NCBI RefSeq assembly: GCF_000341105.1
Contig: NZ_ANBB01000003.1
Coordinates: 124,001 to 188,000 of the forward strand
DNA: 64,000 nt
Direction of reading: 5' to 3'
Origin: Nocardiopsis potens DSM 45234
GTDB lineage: Bacteria > Actinomycetota > Actinomycetes > Streptosporangiales > Streptosporangiaceae
In this document: positions 36,076-45,721 of the stretch, piece after piece
Layout of the letters: every line of letters begins with the position of its first letter
Numbering within the stretch: position 1 is the first letter of the stretch
Notes under the pieces: generated by a model
The model's input: the letters and a program-made list of their open reading frames with translations, nothing else
Databases searched by the model: none
What the model was told of the DNA's origin: nothing
Program-made: the position numbers and the translations under genes

Positions 36076-39000
36076 ATGTCCGGAGCCCGTAAAAAGCGCG
36101 TCCCCCGCCCCTCTCCGGTCGAGCAGCACGCCGAATGGCTCGGCCTGCTCGCCCCGGACGGCCCCTTCCTCGCCGCCGAGGTCCTCACCGAGGCGTTCAA
36201 CGCCGGCCTGCCCGATCTCGCCGCGGACCGCAGGGATCGGATCCGCCAGGGGTGGAGCGAGGTCCAGGGGGCGCCCGACCTCCTCGCCGACCGGTGGATC
36301 GAGCTGATCATCGGGGAACTGCTGGGCTGGAAGGACGGCTACCGGGCCGCCCCCGACCGGTCCGGTCCGGCCCCCCGACCCGATTTCACCCTCACCGGCC
36401 CCGGCCACCGGGGCGGACGCGAGGACCGGCTGCTCTTCTACCGACTGCCGTGGGGGACCGACCCGGCGGCCTCCACCCGGGAGGGCCCCTCCCCGGTCGA
36501 GGCCGCCGCGGCGCGCTGCCGCGAGGCGGAGGTGCCGCTGGCGCTGGTCACGGACGGGCGCTTCTGGGCGCTGGTGCACGCCCGCCCGGCCGAGCCGACC
36601 TCGGTCGGCGTCTACGACGCAGACCTGTGGCTGGAGGAACCGCTACTGCTCCGCTCCTTCACGGCCCTGCTCGCCGGGAGGCAGGTCCAGGTCCCGCCCG
36701 TCGGCCGGAACGGCGAGGCGCCCAGCGACTCCACCGCTTCGCTGTTCGCCCGCAGCGCGGACCGGCAGAGCGAACTCACCGACGAACTGGGCCTCCAGGT
36801 GCGGCGGGCCGTCGAGCTGCTGGTCGCCGAGCTGGCCCGGCTCGACCGGGAGTCGCGCGGAGCCGTCCTGGCGCACGTCGGCGAGCGCGACGTCTACCGG
36901 GGCGCGCTCACCGTGCTGATGCGCATGGTCTTCCTGCTCTACGCCGAAGAGCAGCGCCTGCTGCCCACCGACGACCTCTACGCGGAACACTACTCGGTCG
37001 GCCGGCTCCACGACCGGCTCGCCGAGGACCGGACCCGGCACGGGGAGGAGGTCGCCGACCGCCGGGCCGCGGCCTGGCCTCGCCTGCTCGCGCTCTTCAA
37101 CGGCATCCACGGCGGCGCCGAGCACCCGGACCTGCGCCTGCCAGCCTATGGCGGCGCGCTGTTCTCCCCGGAGGCGTTCCCCTGGCTGGAGGCGTTCCAG
37201 GTCTCCGACCGGGTCGTCTTCCAGATCCTGGACGCCCTCGTCATGCTGGCGCCGAAGCGGAAGAACGGTACCCCCACCCGTATCTCCTACAAGGGGCTGG
37301 GGGTGGAGGACATCGGGCACATCTACGAGGGCCTGCTGGAGTTCTCCTGCCTGAAGGTCGAGGAAGCCTACGTCGGCCTGAAGGGCAAGCGGGAACCGGA
37401 GCTCCCGCTGGCTGCCCTGGAGGAGCGGGCCTCGGCGGGGGAGGAGGTGTTCCGCGCCTACCTGATGGAGCAGATGGGGGTCACCTCCAGGCAGCTCGAC
37501 GCGATGCTCGCGGTGGAGGCGACGCCGGAACGGCAGGCCGCCCTCCAGGCCGCCTGGGACTCCAGCGAGGAACTCGCCGAGCGCACCGCCCCCTACGCCG
37601 GCCTGCTCCGCGACGACCTGCGCGGCGACCCCGCGGTGTTCCCCGCCCACTCGGTGCTCTTCACCCAGGTGGGGGAGCGCCGCCGGACCGGCACCCACTA
37701 CACGCCCCGCTCGCTGGCGGAGAAGGTGGTCCGGCACACCCTCGCCCCCCTGGTGTACGCCCCGGGCCCGGCGGAGGGGGCGGACGAGGCCGACTGGAAG
37801 GTCCGCCCGGCCGGGGAGCTGCTGGCCCTGAAGGTCTGCGACCCGGCGATGGGCTCCGGTGCCTTCCTCGTCGCGGCCGTCCGCTACCTGGCGGAGCGGG
37901 TCGTCGAGGCCTGGCAGCGCGACGGCCTCCCCGAGGAGGCATCCCGGGTGCTGGGCCCCGGCTGCGACCGCGACGAGGTGCTGCTCTACGCCAAGCGCAA
38001 GGTCGCCGGCTCGTGCATTTACGGCGTGGACCGGGACGACATGGCGGTGAGCCTGGCCAAGCTCTCGCTGTGGCTGGAGACCCTGGCGAAGAACAAGCCG
38101 TTCAGCTTCCTGGACCACGCGCTGCGCTGCGGCGACTCCCTGGTCGGGCTGGTGCGGGAGGAGCAGGTCAGGGCCTTCCACACCGACCCGGTGCAGGGCC
38201 GCATCATCAACCTGCGGGTGGGCAGCGACGCCGAGGAGGCCATCACCGCGGCGCTGCGCGATATCGCCGGCCTGCGCACCCGGATCGAGGAGCTGCCGCC
38301 GGCCAACGACCCGGAGGACGTGCGGCACCGGGCCGAACTGCTGAAGAAGGCCGACGCGCGGGCGGAGCGGCTCCGCCTGGTCTGCGACGCGGTGGTCGCG
38401 GCGGCCCTGGCGGCGGAGCGGTACGCCGAACTCGACCTGGAGGAGCACGAGAAGAAGCTCCAGGACGGTGCTGCGAAGAAGGTGAACTGGCAGGAGGCGT
38501 ACAACAGGCTGCTGCTCCGGCTGGTGGACGAGATCCCGTCGCTGCTCGATGAGGAGTCGTACGACTTCCTCAAGGAGAACGACCTGGAGAGCCGGGTCCG
38601 CGACTGGTTGACCGGGGTGCGGGACGAGCCGATCCGGCCGTTCCACTGGGCACTGGAGTTCCCTGAGGTGATGGGCGGCCGCGGATTCGACGCGGTGGTG
38701 GGCAACCCGCCGTTCATCGGCGGCCAGCGCCTCACCGGGACGATCGGCGCGGACGTCCGCGAATACCTGGTGGTCGACATCGCGGGCGGGAAGCGGGGGA
38801 GCGCGGACCTGTGCTCCTATTTCCTGCTCCGCAACCTGGCATTGGCCCCGGAGGGGCGCACCGGGATCATCGCCACCAACACCATCGCGCAGGGCGACAC
38901 CCGCGAGGTCGGACTGGACCAGGTCGTCGATGGAGGGTGGACCGTCTACCGCGCGGAGAAGAGCCGGAAATGGCCGGGAAGCGCGAACGTGCACGTCTCC

Positions 39001-40158
39001 CTGGTATGGGCCGGCCACGCGGGGGAGCAGGAGAAGCCGGTGCTGGACGGGGGGCGGGTCAACGGGATCACGCCCTCGCTGGATCCCCGCTCACGGGTGA
39101 CGGGCAACCCGTACCGGCTGGTGGCCAATGAGGACCAGTCGTTCATCGGATCGTACGTGCTGGGCGAGGGCTTCGTCCTGACGCCGGAACAGGCACAGGA
39201 GCTGATCGAGGCCGACCCGAAGAACAAGGACGTTCTCTTCCCCTACCTCAACGGCAAGGACCTCAACTCCAGGCCGGACTGCTCACCGAGCAGGTGGGTG
39301 ATCAACTTCGGTGCCATGTCAGAGGAGGAAGCGCGGGAGTATTCCGGGCCCTTTGAGATCGTAGAACGCCTAGTTAAACCTTTTCGAATGAAGAATAATC
39401 GAAAGGTTTATCGGGATTACTGGTGGCAGTATGGTGAGAAGCGTCCTTATCTTCAAGGTGCTATCTTTGACTTGGACCGTGTGCTGGTGATTGCTCTGGT
39501 GAGCAAGACCGTGATGCCGGTATTTTCTCCTGCTTGTCATGTGTTCGCCCACAAGCTTGCCGTGTTTGCAGTTTCAAATTATTCTAGCCTTGGTGTGTTG
39601 TCGAGTTCTTTTCATTATCATTGGGCTTGGACTAGGTCGTCTACAATGAAGGATGATTTGAATTATTCGCCTTCTGATGTTTATGAAACATTTCCATGGC
39701 CTCGCATGGTGGATCGGATTTCTGGACTGAGTGGTGAGTTGGATGAATTTCGGCGGTCGGTTATGCTTGACCGTCGGTTGGGTTTGACAAAGCTCTATAG
39801 TCAAATCCATGACTCTGCTCATGTCGGTGACGCTGAGCTTGACCGGCTCCGGGAGATCCATGTCGAGATCGATGAAGCAGTCAAGGATGCCTATGGTTGG
39901 GACGACCTCGATCTCGAGCACGGACACCACGAGACGCCGCAGGGGGTGCGCTGGACGGTTAGCCCGCAAGCTCGAACTGAGATCCTGGACCGGTTGCTCG
40001 AGCTGAACCACGCGCGTCATCAGGAAGAGGTGGAGAAGGGGATTTGGTCGCCGAAGAAGAAGCGGCGCAAGCGTGTAAAGGCGGCCCCGCTCCCTACTGA
40101 GGCTTCTCCGTCCGTCGAAGATGGGGGCCTCTTCGTTCCTGACGGGGCCCTGTTCTGA
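36076..40158 (+). CDS. drmMI: DISARM adenine methyltransferase DrmMI (Eco57I-like)
   Basis: A 1360-residue N6-adenine DNA methyltransferase. SAM motif I is DPAMGSGAF at 589-597 and the catalytic NPPF begins at residue 877 in VVGNPPFIGG. In class 1 DISARM it marks self DNA. The N-terminal 500 residues resemble those of PglX/Eco57I-type enzymes. The C-terminal part (from about residue 1098) carries the target recognition region; its DNA from about 39,350 to 39,900 is strikingly AT-rich compared with the rest, pointing to replacement by recombination. GATAGTCT at 36061-36068 suggests transcription beginning at or near the ATG. Confidence 0.87.
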   Translation: MSGARKKRVPRPSPVEQHAEWLGLLAPDGPFLAAEVLTEAFNAGLPDLAADRRDRIRQGWSEVQGAPDLLADRWIELIIGELLGWKDGYRAAPDRSGPAPRPDFTLTGPGHRGGREDRLLFYRLPWGTDPAASTREGPSPVEAAAARCREAEVPLALVTDGRFWALVHARPAEPTSVGVYDADLWLEEPLLLRSFTALLAGRQVQVPPVGRNGEAPSDSTASLFARSADRQSELTDELGLQVRRAVELLVAELARLDRESRGAVLAHVGERDVYRGALTVLMRMVFLLYAEEQRLLPTDDLYAEHYSVGRLHDRLAEDRTRHGEEVADRRAAAWPRLLALFNGIHGGAEHPDLRLPAYGGALFSPEAFPWLEAFQVSDRVVFQILDALVMLAPKRKNGTPTRISYKGLGVEDIGHIYEGLLEFSCLKVEEAYVGLKGKREPELPLAALEERASAGEEVFRAYLMEQMGVTSRQLDAMLAVEATPERQAALQAAWDSSEELAERTAPYAGLLRDDLRGDPAVFPAHSVLFTQVGERRRTGTHYTPRSLAEKVVRHTLAPLVYAPGPAEGADEADWKVRPAGELLALKVCDPAMGSGAFLVAAVRYLAERVVEAWQRDGLPEEASRVLGPGCDRDEVLLYAKRKVAGSCIYGVDRDDMAVSLAKLSLWLETLAKNKPFSFLDHALRCGDSLVGLVREEQVRAFHTDPVQGRIINLRVGSDAEEAITAALRDIAGLRTRIEELPPANDPEDVRHRAELLKKADARAERLRLVCDAVVAAALAAERYAELDLEEHEKKLQDGAAKKVNWQEAYNRLLLRLVDEIPSLLDEESYDFLKENDLESRVRDWLTGVRDEPIRPFHWALEFPEVMGGRGFDAVVGNPPFIGGQRLTGTIGADVREYLVVDIAGGKRGSADLCSYFLLRNLALAPEGRTGIIATNTIAQGDTREVGLDQVVDGGWTVYRAEKSRKWPGSANVHVSLVWAGHAGEQEKPVLDGGRVNGITPSLDPRSRVTGNPYRLVANEDQSFIGSYVLGEGFVLTPEQAQELIEADPKNKDVLFPYLNGKDLNSRPDCSPSRWVINFGAMSEEEAREYSGPFEIVERLVKPFRMKNNRKVYRDYWWQYGEKRPYLQGAIFDLDRVLVIALVSKTVMPVFSPACHVFAHKLAVFAVSNYSSLGVLSSSFHYHWAWTRSSTMKDDLNYSPSDVYETFPWPRMVDRISGLSGELDEFRRSVMLDRRLGLTKLYSQIHDSAHVGDAELDRLREIHVEIDEAVKDAYGWDDLDLEHGHHETPQGVRWTVSPQARTEILDRLLELNHARHQEEVEKGIWSPKKKRRKRVKAAPLPTEASPSVEDGGLFVPDGALF

Positions 40159-40159
40159 C

Positions 40160-40200
40160 AACGATGCCCGGCCGTGGATGCCTTTCGGTCGGGCATCGTT
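40160..40200. terminator. Bidirectional hairpin between drmMI and the DUF397 gene
   Basis: AACGATGCCCG (40160-40170) pairs with CGGGCATCGTT (40190-40200), 2 bases after the drmMI stop. It should end the drmD-drmMI transcript before the regulatory cassette. Confidence 0.7.
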
Positions 40201-40209
40201 CCGATCTTC

Positions 40210-40395
40210 CTACAGGCCGTTCTCGCGTGCTGCGTAGATGAAGGCCGCCCACTCGGTCGCGGGGAAGGAGAGGTGGCCGGCCTCGATGTGCTTGGAGTCA
40301 CGGATCGCGGAGGTCCGGGGGAGGCCTGCGACTTCGACGCAGTTCTGCCCCTGCCCGCTGTAGCTGCTCTTGCGAAAGTCGAGGGTGGTCATCAT
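40210..40395 (-). CDS. DUF397 domain small protein
   Basis: A 61-residue protein with the whole DUF397 pattern: FRKSSYSGQGQNCVEVAGLP, then AIRDSKH, then a closing WAAFIYAARENGL. These small proteins are nearly always encoded with an XRE/DUF5753 regulator, as here: its ATGATG start overlaps the regulator's TGA by the ATGA arrangement, implying translational coupling. They are thought to bind or modulate the partner regulator in actinomycete development and antibiotic loci; the role here is inferred. Confidence 0.88.
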   Translation of the reverse strand: MMTTLDFRKSSYSGQGQNCVEVAGLPRTSAIRDSKHIEAGHLSFPATEWAAFIYAARENGL

Positions 40396-41252
40396 CTCTT
40401 CTCCAGCTCCTTGATCACGCCTGCGATGAAGTCGGCCGACTGGGTGGCGCTCATGGCGGCCCCCTGAATGTCGCTGAAGATCACGTTATACCTTGCCACG
40501 TCGTCGGCTTCTTCGAGGAACAGTCCGTTGGTCGCGGTTTCGACGAAGACGATCGGAGTGTCCAGTGGGTCGGGGAACTCCAGGATGGAGAAAGGGGCGG
40601 TCAGGGCTGCGTGCGCCCCTTGGGCCAAGGGGATGACCTGTAGGTCGATGTTGGGCATCTGCGCCATGTGGAAAAGGTGCTTGACCTGGGTCAGCATCAC
40701 CTCGCGGCCGCCGACCAGCCTGCGCAAGGCAGCCTCGTCCAGTACCACGCGCAGGTGCGTGGGGTCGAACTTGCTGAGGATCTCGCGGCGTGCCATGCGG
40801 AAGGCGACACGGCGGTCGATCTGTTCCTGGCTGACGAAGCGTCCTCCGCGGAAGACCGCTTCCGCGTACTCGGGTGTTTGCAGCAGGCCCGGGATCGCAA
40901 GTGCCTCGAAGGTCTTGACAGCTTTGGCCTCTGCCTCGAAGTCTGGCAGTGCGCGGTCTCCGAAGATCTCCTTGTACCGCGCCCACCAGCCGCGCTCCCT
41001 CGCATCTCGGGCCAGCGCCTGCATGGCCTCACGTGTCGGTGGGTCCTTCACCTCGTAGAGATCGAGGAGTCTGTCCAGGTCGTTCGGGTTGATGCGCTTG
41101 GTCTCGGTGGTCTCCATCTTGCTGACCTTGGGAGCGCTCCAGCCGAGCTCTTTGGCTACTTGGGTGACTTTGTAGCCGGCGGCTTCGCGGCTCCGGCGAA
41201 GTTCGGAGGCGAGGCGGCGGAGTCGCAGGGAGGGGCTTCGCATGTCGCGCAT
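40392..41252 (-). CDS. XRE family regulator with DUF5753 (WhiJ-like)
   Basis: A 286-residue regulator of the WhiJ-like class. The helix-turn-helix is at about residues 10-60 (LRRLASELRRSREAAGYKVT, QVAKELGWSAPKVSKMET), and the remainder is the DUF5753 effector domain (AIPGLLQTPEYAEAVFRGGR, LRVVLDEAALRRLVGGREVM, APFSILEFPDP). A minus-strand TAGACT at 41259-41264 lies 6 bases before the ATG, so the mRNA is probably leaderless. A 10-base inverted repeat overlaps the promoter zone (41279-41316) and is its likely operator. It sits inside the DISARM locus. Confidence 0.88.
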   Translation of the reverse strand: MRDMRSPSLRLRRLASELRRSREAAGYKVTQVAKELGWSAPKVSKMETTETKRINPNDLDRLLDLYEVKDPPTREAMQALARDARERGWWARYKEIFGDRALPDFEAEAKAVKTFEALAIPGLLQTPEYAEAVFRGGRFVSQEQIDRRVAFRMARREILSKFDPTHLRVVLDEAALRRLVGGREVMLTQVKHLFHMAQMPNIDLQVIPLAQGAHAALTAPFSILEFPDPLDTPIVFVETATNGLFLEEADDVARYNVIFSDIQGAAMSATQSADFIAGVIKELEKR

Positions 41253-41278
41253 GAGGGCAGTCTAACGAGAGAAGTTGA

Positions 41279-41316
41279 TTAATGTTCGCTCACTTGATTG
41301 AAAACTCGAACATTAA
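41279..41316. promoter_or_regulatory. Inverted-repeat operator in the divergent regulatory cassette
   Basis: TTAATGTTCG (41279-41288) and CGAACATTAA (41307-41316) are perfect 10-base arms with an 18-base spacer. The tract is AT-rich. The left arm lies over the expected -35 zone of the minus-strand regulator; TTGATT (41294-41299) between the arms could be the -35 of the rightward HATPase transcript. Binding by the adjacent XRE protein is inferred. Confidence 0.6.
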
Positions 41317-41476
41317 CAGTTAAGTTGGCGTGTGTAGTTAGTGACCGCATCATCACCCCGAGTTCCTGGCGGTCACGCTACCCGGGTGTCCGCTGCCCCG
41401 TCCGGTGATCGAACGAGCCCGCGCGGACACCTCCCAGTCCCATGCCCACTGCATCCTGCAGGAGGAGTGTGTCCAC

Positions 41477-42037
41477 ATGACCGCGACCCTGACCGCCCCC
41501 CGCCTGCCCGAGGTGACCCTGCCGCTGATGGACCTGGTCCCGCCCGGCCAGCGGCACTACTTCGTCGACCGCCCCGGCCCGGCTCACTTCAAGCGGCGCC
41601 GCTACGACTTCGGCTGCTCCCGCCAGCTCATGCCGCTGGTCCGGGCGTTCCTGTCCACCTGCGCCGCCGAGTACGGCCCCGACTACCGCCACCTGTTCAC
41701 CCTGCTCGGCTCGGAGCTGGCCAACAACGCCCTGGAGCACACCGCCTCCGGCCTGCCCGGCGGCACCTACACCCTGCTCTGCCACCGCCGCCGCGACGGC
41801 CTGCACCTGACCTGCCGCGACTCCGGCGCCCGGGACGGCCGCCGGGCCTCCCTCCGCGAGCGCGAGCACCTCCGGCCCGACCCCGTGGGCCTCGACCCCG
41901 GTTCCCAGGGCGGCCGGGGCCTGGCGCTGATCGACGCCCTGGCCACCTCCTGGGGCGACAACGGCCTGGTCTTCTACCGGCAGGTCTGGTTCTTCCTCGA
42001 CCGCGACCTCACCGGAAGCGCCTGGACCACCTGCTGA
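41477..42037 (+). CDS. HATPase-fold ATP-binding protein (RsbW/AbaA-like)
   Basis: A 186-residue protein with one histidine kinase-like ATPase domain: LFTLLGSELANNALEHTASG holds the N-box Asn, LTCRDSG the G1 motif, and GGRGLALIDALATSWG the G2 and following helix, as in anti-sigma kinases of the RsbW type. The ATG at 41477 has GGAGGAG at 41461-41467. It is divergent from the XRE/DUF397 pair; the three together match the regulatory sets found in whiJ/abaA-like loci. It precedes drmA by 126 bases with a hairpin between. Its target protein is unknown. Confidence 0.85.
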   Translation: MTATLTAPRLPEVTLPLMDLVPPGQRHYFVDRPGPAHFKRRRYDFGCSRQLMPLVRAFLSTCAAEYGPDYRHLFTLLGSELANNALEHTASGLPGGTYTLLCHRRRDGLHLTCRDSGARDGRRASLREREHLRPDPVGLDPGSQGGRGLALIDALATSWGDNGLVFYRQVWFFLDRDLTGSAWTTC

Positions 42038-42062
42038 CCTCAGCGGACGCCCCGGCGCACGC

Positions 42063-42097
42063 GTGCCCGCCCCGAGCACGAGGGGCGGGGCGGGCAC
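42063..42097 (+). terminator. Hairpin between the HATPase gene and drmA
   Basis: GTGCCCGCCCC (42063-42073) and GGGGCGGGCAC (42087-42097) form an 11-base stem. It would partly separate drmABC transcription from the cassette. Confidence 0.5.
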
Positions 42098-42163
42098 CGT
42101 GGTCGACGGAGAAGGCGGAAGCGGCCACTCGCGGTGTCGGCGCGAGGTCCTAGAGTTGCCCGC

Positions 42164-45100
42164 ATGGGCGACGAGAAGGTACTGCAACCCCCTGCGCCGA
42201 GGGAGATCCGGGACGAGCTGGAGCGGCTCGTGGTCCAGGACCTCTACGGTCCCGTCGGCGGGGACGAGCACGAGCGGGTGAGCGGCGAGCGGGTCACCGA
42301 CCGCTACATCCTCGGCAGGCTGGCCCCTAACGGTGCGCTCACCCGCCCGGACGAGCAGGACGGGTTCGCCGAGGCCGGGCTGGAGGACAGCGCCGGCATC
42401 GCCGATGCCGAGCCCGGCGACTCGGTGGCCGAACCCGAGGCGCCGGCCGTGCCCACCATGTACTGCAACGCCTACGGCTTCACCGTGTGCGTATCGCCGG
42501 AGACCGGGGTGCTGCGGGCCCGCGCCACCTGGGCGCGCTACGTCCGGGCCAAGTCGTCCGACGGGCCGCAGCCGCTGGTCCGCGACCCGCGAGCGGGTGA
42601 GGCCCTCATCCCCCTCACCGAAGGCGCGTTCGGGCCGATCGGGCTCGACCCCGAGCAGCCGGGCGTCGCCCTGCGCGGGCGGGTCCGGGAGCACCAGGGG
42701 ATGCGCCTGGCCACCGTCTTCCTGGTGAACGGCCAGCGCGGCGAGACCAGGGATCAGGAGAAGTGGCTGTTCCAGGCGGAACTGGAGGTCACCGCCGAGG
42801 ACGGCACCGCCCCGGTGTTCCTTCCCCGGCCGGACGGCTTCTCCGGCGGCGACGCCTTCGACCGGGACGAGCAGAAGCGCCTGGCCATGACGTACCGCTT
42901 CGACGCGGAGTTCGCCGTCGGGCACAGTACCGCCGTCTCCGTCCGGACCGCCCCCGCCGACCGGCTCCGCGCCGTGTCCGTGCGCACCGACGCGGTGCCC
43001 GGGTACGAGCTCCCGCACACCGACGTGCCCAGCGCGGAGGCCGACCCGGACCTGCCCGAGCTGGCCGACACCGTGCTGGACATGGCCCGGCTCGGTGCGG
43101 AGGGGGCCGACGCGATCGGAGTGCGCGCCGCGGTCGGGCCGCTGGTCGACGGGTACCGGGCCTGGATCGGTCGGCAGCGGGACCGGATATCGGACCCGGC
43201 CGCCCGGCTGAACGGCGGGACCGACTACCGGGCCGAGGCCGAGGAGAACCTGCGCCGGGCCGAAGGCGCCGCCGACCGCATCGCCGCCGCGATCGACCTG
43301 CTGGAGTCCGACCCGAAGGCGCTGGCGGCCTTCCGGTTCGCCAACCGCGCCATGCACCTGCAGCGGGTGCGGAGCATCGCCGCCAAGGTCCAGGACGGCC
43401 GTTCGGCGGACGAGCGCACAGCCGCCTGCGACGTGCCGGCCAACCGGAGCTGGCGCCCCTTCCAGCTCGCCTTCATCCTGCTCAACCTGCCGTCGGTCAC
43501 CGACCCCGCGCACCCGGAGCGCTCCCGGGACAAGCACCGCGTCGCCGACCTGCTGTGGTTCCCCACTGGTGGTGGCAAGACCGAGGCTTACCTCGGCCTG
43601 ACCGCCTACACCCTGGCGATCCGCCGGCTGCAGAGCGGCGAATCGCGGCTGCGCTCGGACAGCGGTGTCGCCGTGCTGATGCGCTATACCCTGCGGCTGC
43701 TCACCATCCAGCAGTTCCAGCGGGCCACCACGCTCATCTGCGCGTGCGAGGCGCTGCGGACCGAAGACGAACAGACCTGGGGGCGCGTCCCGTTCCGGAT
43801 CGGGCTGTGGGTGGGGACCAAGGTCACCCCCAACGACTACGACCGCTCCCAGGACTGGGTCAAGGCCAAGCGCGCCGACCGCAGCGTCAACCGCGCGGAC
43901 GGCTCCCCGCACCAGCTCACCTCCTGCCCCTGGTGCGGCGCCGGGATCGACCCGAAGAGCGACATCGAGGTCGATTCGGTCGAGCGCCGGACCCGCGTTC
44001 TCTGCCCCGACTTCGAGTGCCGGTTCAGCTCCTTCGGCAGCGGAGGGGACGGGATTCCGGTGCTCCTGGTGGACGAGGAGATCTATCGGCTCGTGCCTTC
44101 CCTGCTCATCGCCACCGTGGACAAGTTCGCCCAGCTAGCCTGGAAGGGGGAGACCCGGGCGCTGTTCGGGCGGGTCGGCCAGGTGTGCGGGCGGCACGGC
44201 TTCCTCACCGGCGACATGCAGCAGAAGGTGTGCGGGGGCGCCAAGCGGCACCAGGCAGCGGGCAAGGGGGCGTCGGCCCATCCGGAGGCCCAGGTCACCA
44301 GGGCGGCGGAGCTGCGCCCGCCGGATCTCATCGTCCAGGACGAGCTGCACCTGATCTCCGGGCCGCTCGGTTCGCTGGTCGGGCTCTACGAGACGGCCGT
44401 TGATCGCCTCGCCACCTGGGAGTACACCGACCCGGCGGGTCGGGTGAAGCAGAGCGGGGTGCGCCCCAAGGTCATCGCCTCCACTGCCACGGTCCGGAGG
44501 GCCGCGCACCAGATCGGCTCGCTCTTCGCCGGGCGGAGCACCGAGGTGTTCCCGCCCCCCGGCCTCGACGCCGACGACTCCTTCTTCGCCCGGCGGCGCC
44601 CGGTGGAGAGGCGGGATGGCCGGCGCTACCTCGGCATCTGCGCGCACGGTGTCCGGGTGAAGTCCGCGCAGATCAGGGTGTACGTCGCGGTGATGGCGGC
44701 CGCGCAGCGGCTGCACGACAAGTACGGCGGCAACGAGGTCACCGACCCGTACATGACCCTGGTGGGCTACTTCAACAGCCTGCGCGACCTGGGCGGGATG
44801 CGCCGCCTGGTCGACGACGACGTCGCCACCCGCCTCGCCCGCGCCGACGGACGGGGGCTGGCACGGCGCCGCCCCCCGTGGGTGGAGGAGCTCACCTCGC
44901 GGCTGGGCACGGATGCGGTGCCGGCGATCCTGGACCGCCTCGAGGTGCCGTTCACCGCGGGCGGAGCCAAGGCGCCCCGTCCGCTGGACGTACTGCTGGC
45001 AACGAACATGGTCGCGGTGGGGGTGGACGTCCCCCGGCTGGGGGCGATGGTCGTCAACGGCCAGCCCAAGTCGGCGGCCGAGTACATCCAGGCCACCAGC

Positions 45101-45721
45101 CGGGTCGGCCGCCGCCACCCGGGCATCGTGTTCACCGTCTACAACTGGGCGCGCCCGCGGGACCTGTCGCACTACGAGCGGTTCGGGCACTTCCACGCGA
45201 CCATGTACCGGCACGTCGAGGCGCTGTCGGTCACCCCGTTCGCGGCGCGGGCCATCGACCGCGGTCTGATGGGGCTCATCGCGGCGCTGGCGCGCAACCT
45301 CGAAGGGGCGCTCAACCCCAACGAAGGCGCGGGCAGGTTCGACCGGAACGGTAAGACCGCCGACCACATCGCCAACGAGATCAAGCGCCGGGCCGAACTG
45401 GTCACCGGGGACAAGAAGCAGGCGAGCCGGATCGCCGACCAGGTGGACCACCGGATGGACGTCTGGCACGGCCGCCGGAGCCGGCAGACGACGGACGGGG
45501 TCCGGTTGGCCTACCGGGCCCCCTACACCTCCGACGACGTCATCGGTCTCCTCTCCCGGCCCGAGGACGGACGCTGGCGCGACACCACCTGCCCCACCTC
45601 GCTGCGCGAAGTGGAGCCCGGGATCAGGCTCATCCTCGACCCGGGCGGCCTGCTCGGCGACCCGGCCGAGCACCCATTCCAGCCCTACGAGCAGGGCGAC
45701 GGAGAGCAGGAGGACGCGTGA
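42164..45721 (+). CDS. drmA: DISARM component DrmA, helicase
   Basis: An 1185-residue superfamily 2 helicase, one of the three DISARM core proteins. Walker A is PTGGGKT at 467-473 (WFPTGGGKTEAYLGL), motif II is the unusual DELH at 726-729 in IVQDELHLISG, and the C-terminal lobe has LLATNMVAVGVDVPRLGAMV and QATSRVGRRHPGIVF. Between the motifs are cysteine pairs (SCPWCG and LCPDFEC) that look like a zinc site. The ATG at 42164 starts the supported family sequence; an in-frame start at 42134 is less likely. The stop overlaps the drmB start (TGATG), so the two are translationally coupled. DrmA forms a DNA-loading complex with DrmB. Confidence 0.9.
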   Translation: MGDEKVLQPPAPREIRDELERLVVQDLYGPVGGDEHERVSGERVTDRYILGRLAPNGALTRPDEQDGFAEAGLEDSAGIADAEPGDSVAEPEAPAVPTMYCNAYGFTVCVSPETGVLRARATWARYVRAKSSDGPQPLVRDPRAGEALIPLTEGAFGPIGLDPEQPGVALRGRVREHQGMRLATVFLVNGQRGETRDQEKWLFQAELEVTAEDGTAPVFLPRPDGFSGGDAFDRDEQKRLAMTYRFDAEFAVGHSTAVSVRTAPADRLRAVSVRTDAVPGYELPHTDVPSAEADPDLPELADTVLDMARLGAEGADAIGVRAAVGPLVDGYRAWIGRQRDRISDPAARLNGGTDYRAEAEENLRRAEGAADRIAAAIDLLESDPKALAAFRFANRAMHLQRVRSIAAKVQDGRSADERTAACDVPANRSWRPFQLAFILLNLPSVTDPAHPERSRDKHRVADLLWFPTGGGKTEAYLGLTAYTLAIRRLQSGESRLRSDSGVAVLMRYTLRLLTIQQFQRATTLICACEALRTEDEQTWGRVPFRIGLWVGTKVTPNDYDRSQDWVKAKRADRSVNRADGSPHQLTSCPWCGAGIDPKSDIEVDSVERRTRVLCPDFECRFSSFGSGGDGIPVLLVDEEIYRLVPSLLIATVDKFAQLAWKGETRALFGRVGQVCGRHGFLTGDMQQKVCGGAKRHQAAGKGASAHPEAQVTRAAELRPPDLIVQDELHLISGPLGSLVGLYETAVDRLATWEYTDPAGRVKQSGVRPKVIASTATVRRAAHQIGSLFAGRSTEVFPPPGLDADDSFFARRRPVERRDGRRYLGICAHGVRVKSAQIRVYVAVMAAAQRLHDKYGGNEVTDPYMTLVGYFNSLRDLGGMRRLVDDDVATRLARADGRGLARRRPPWVEELTSRLGTDAVPAILDRLEVPFTAGGAKAPRPLDVLLATNMVAVGVDVPRLGAMVVNGQPKSAAEYIQATSRVGRRHPGIVFTVYNWARPRDLSHYERFGHFHATMYRHVEALSVTPFAARAIDRGLMGLIAALARNLEGALNPNEGAGRFDRNGKTADHIANEIKRRAELVTGDKKQASRIADQVDHRMDVWHGRRSRQTTDGVRLAYRAPYTSDDVIGLLSRPEDGRWRDTTCPTSLREVEPGIRLILDPGGLLGDPAEHPFQPYEQGDGEQEDA

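Noticed and set aside
39370-39552. Small minus-strand open frame in the AT-rich part of drmMI
   Set aside because: It lies wholly within the intact drmMI frame, with no ribosome binding site or family resemblance; the AT-rich DNA simply looks different from its surroundings.
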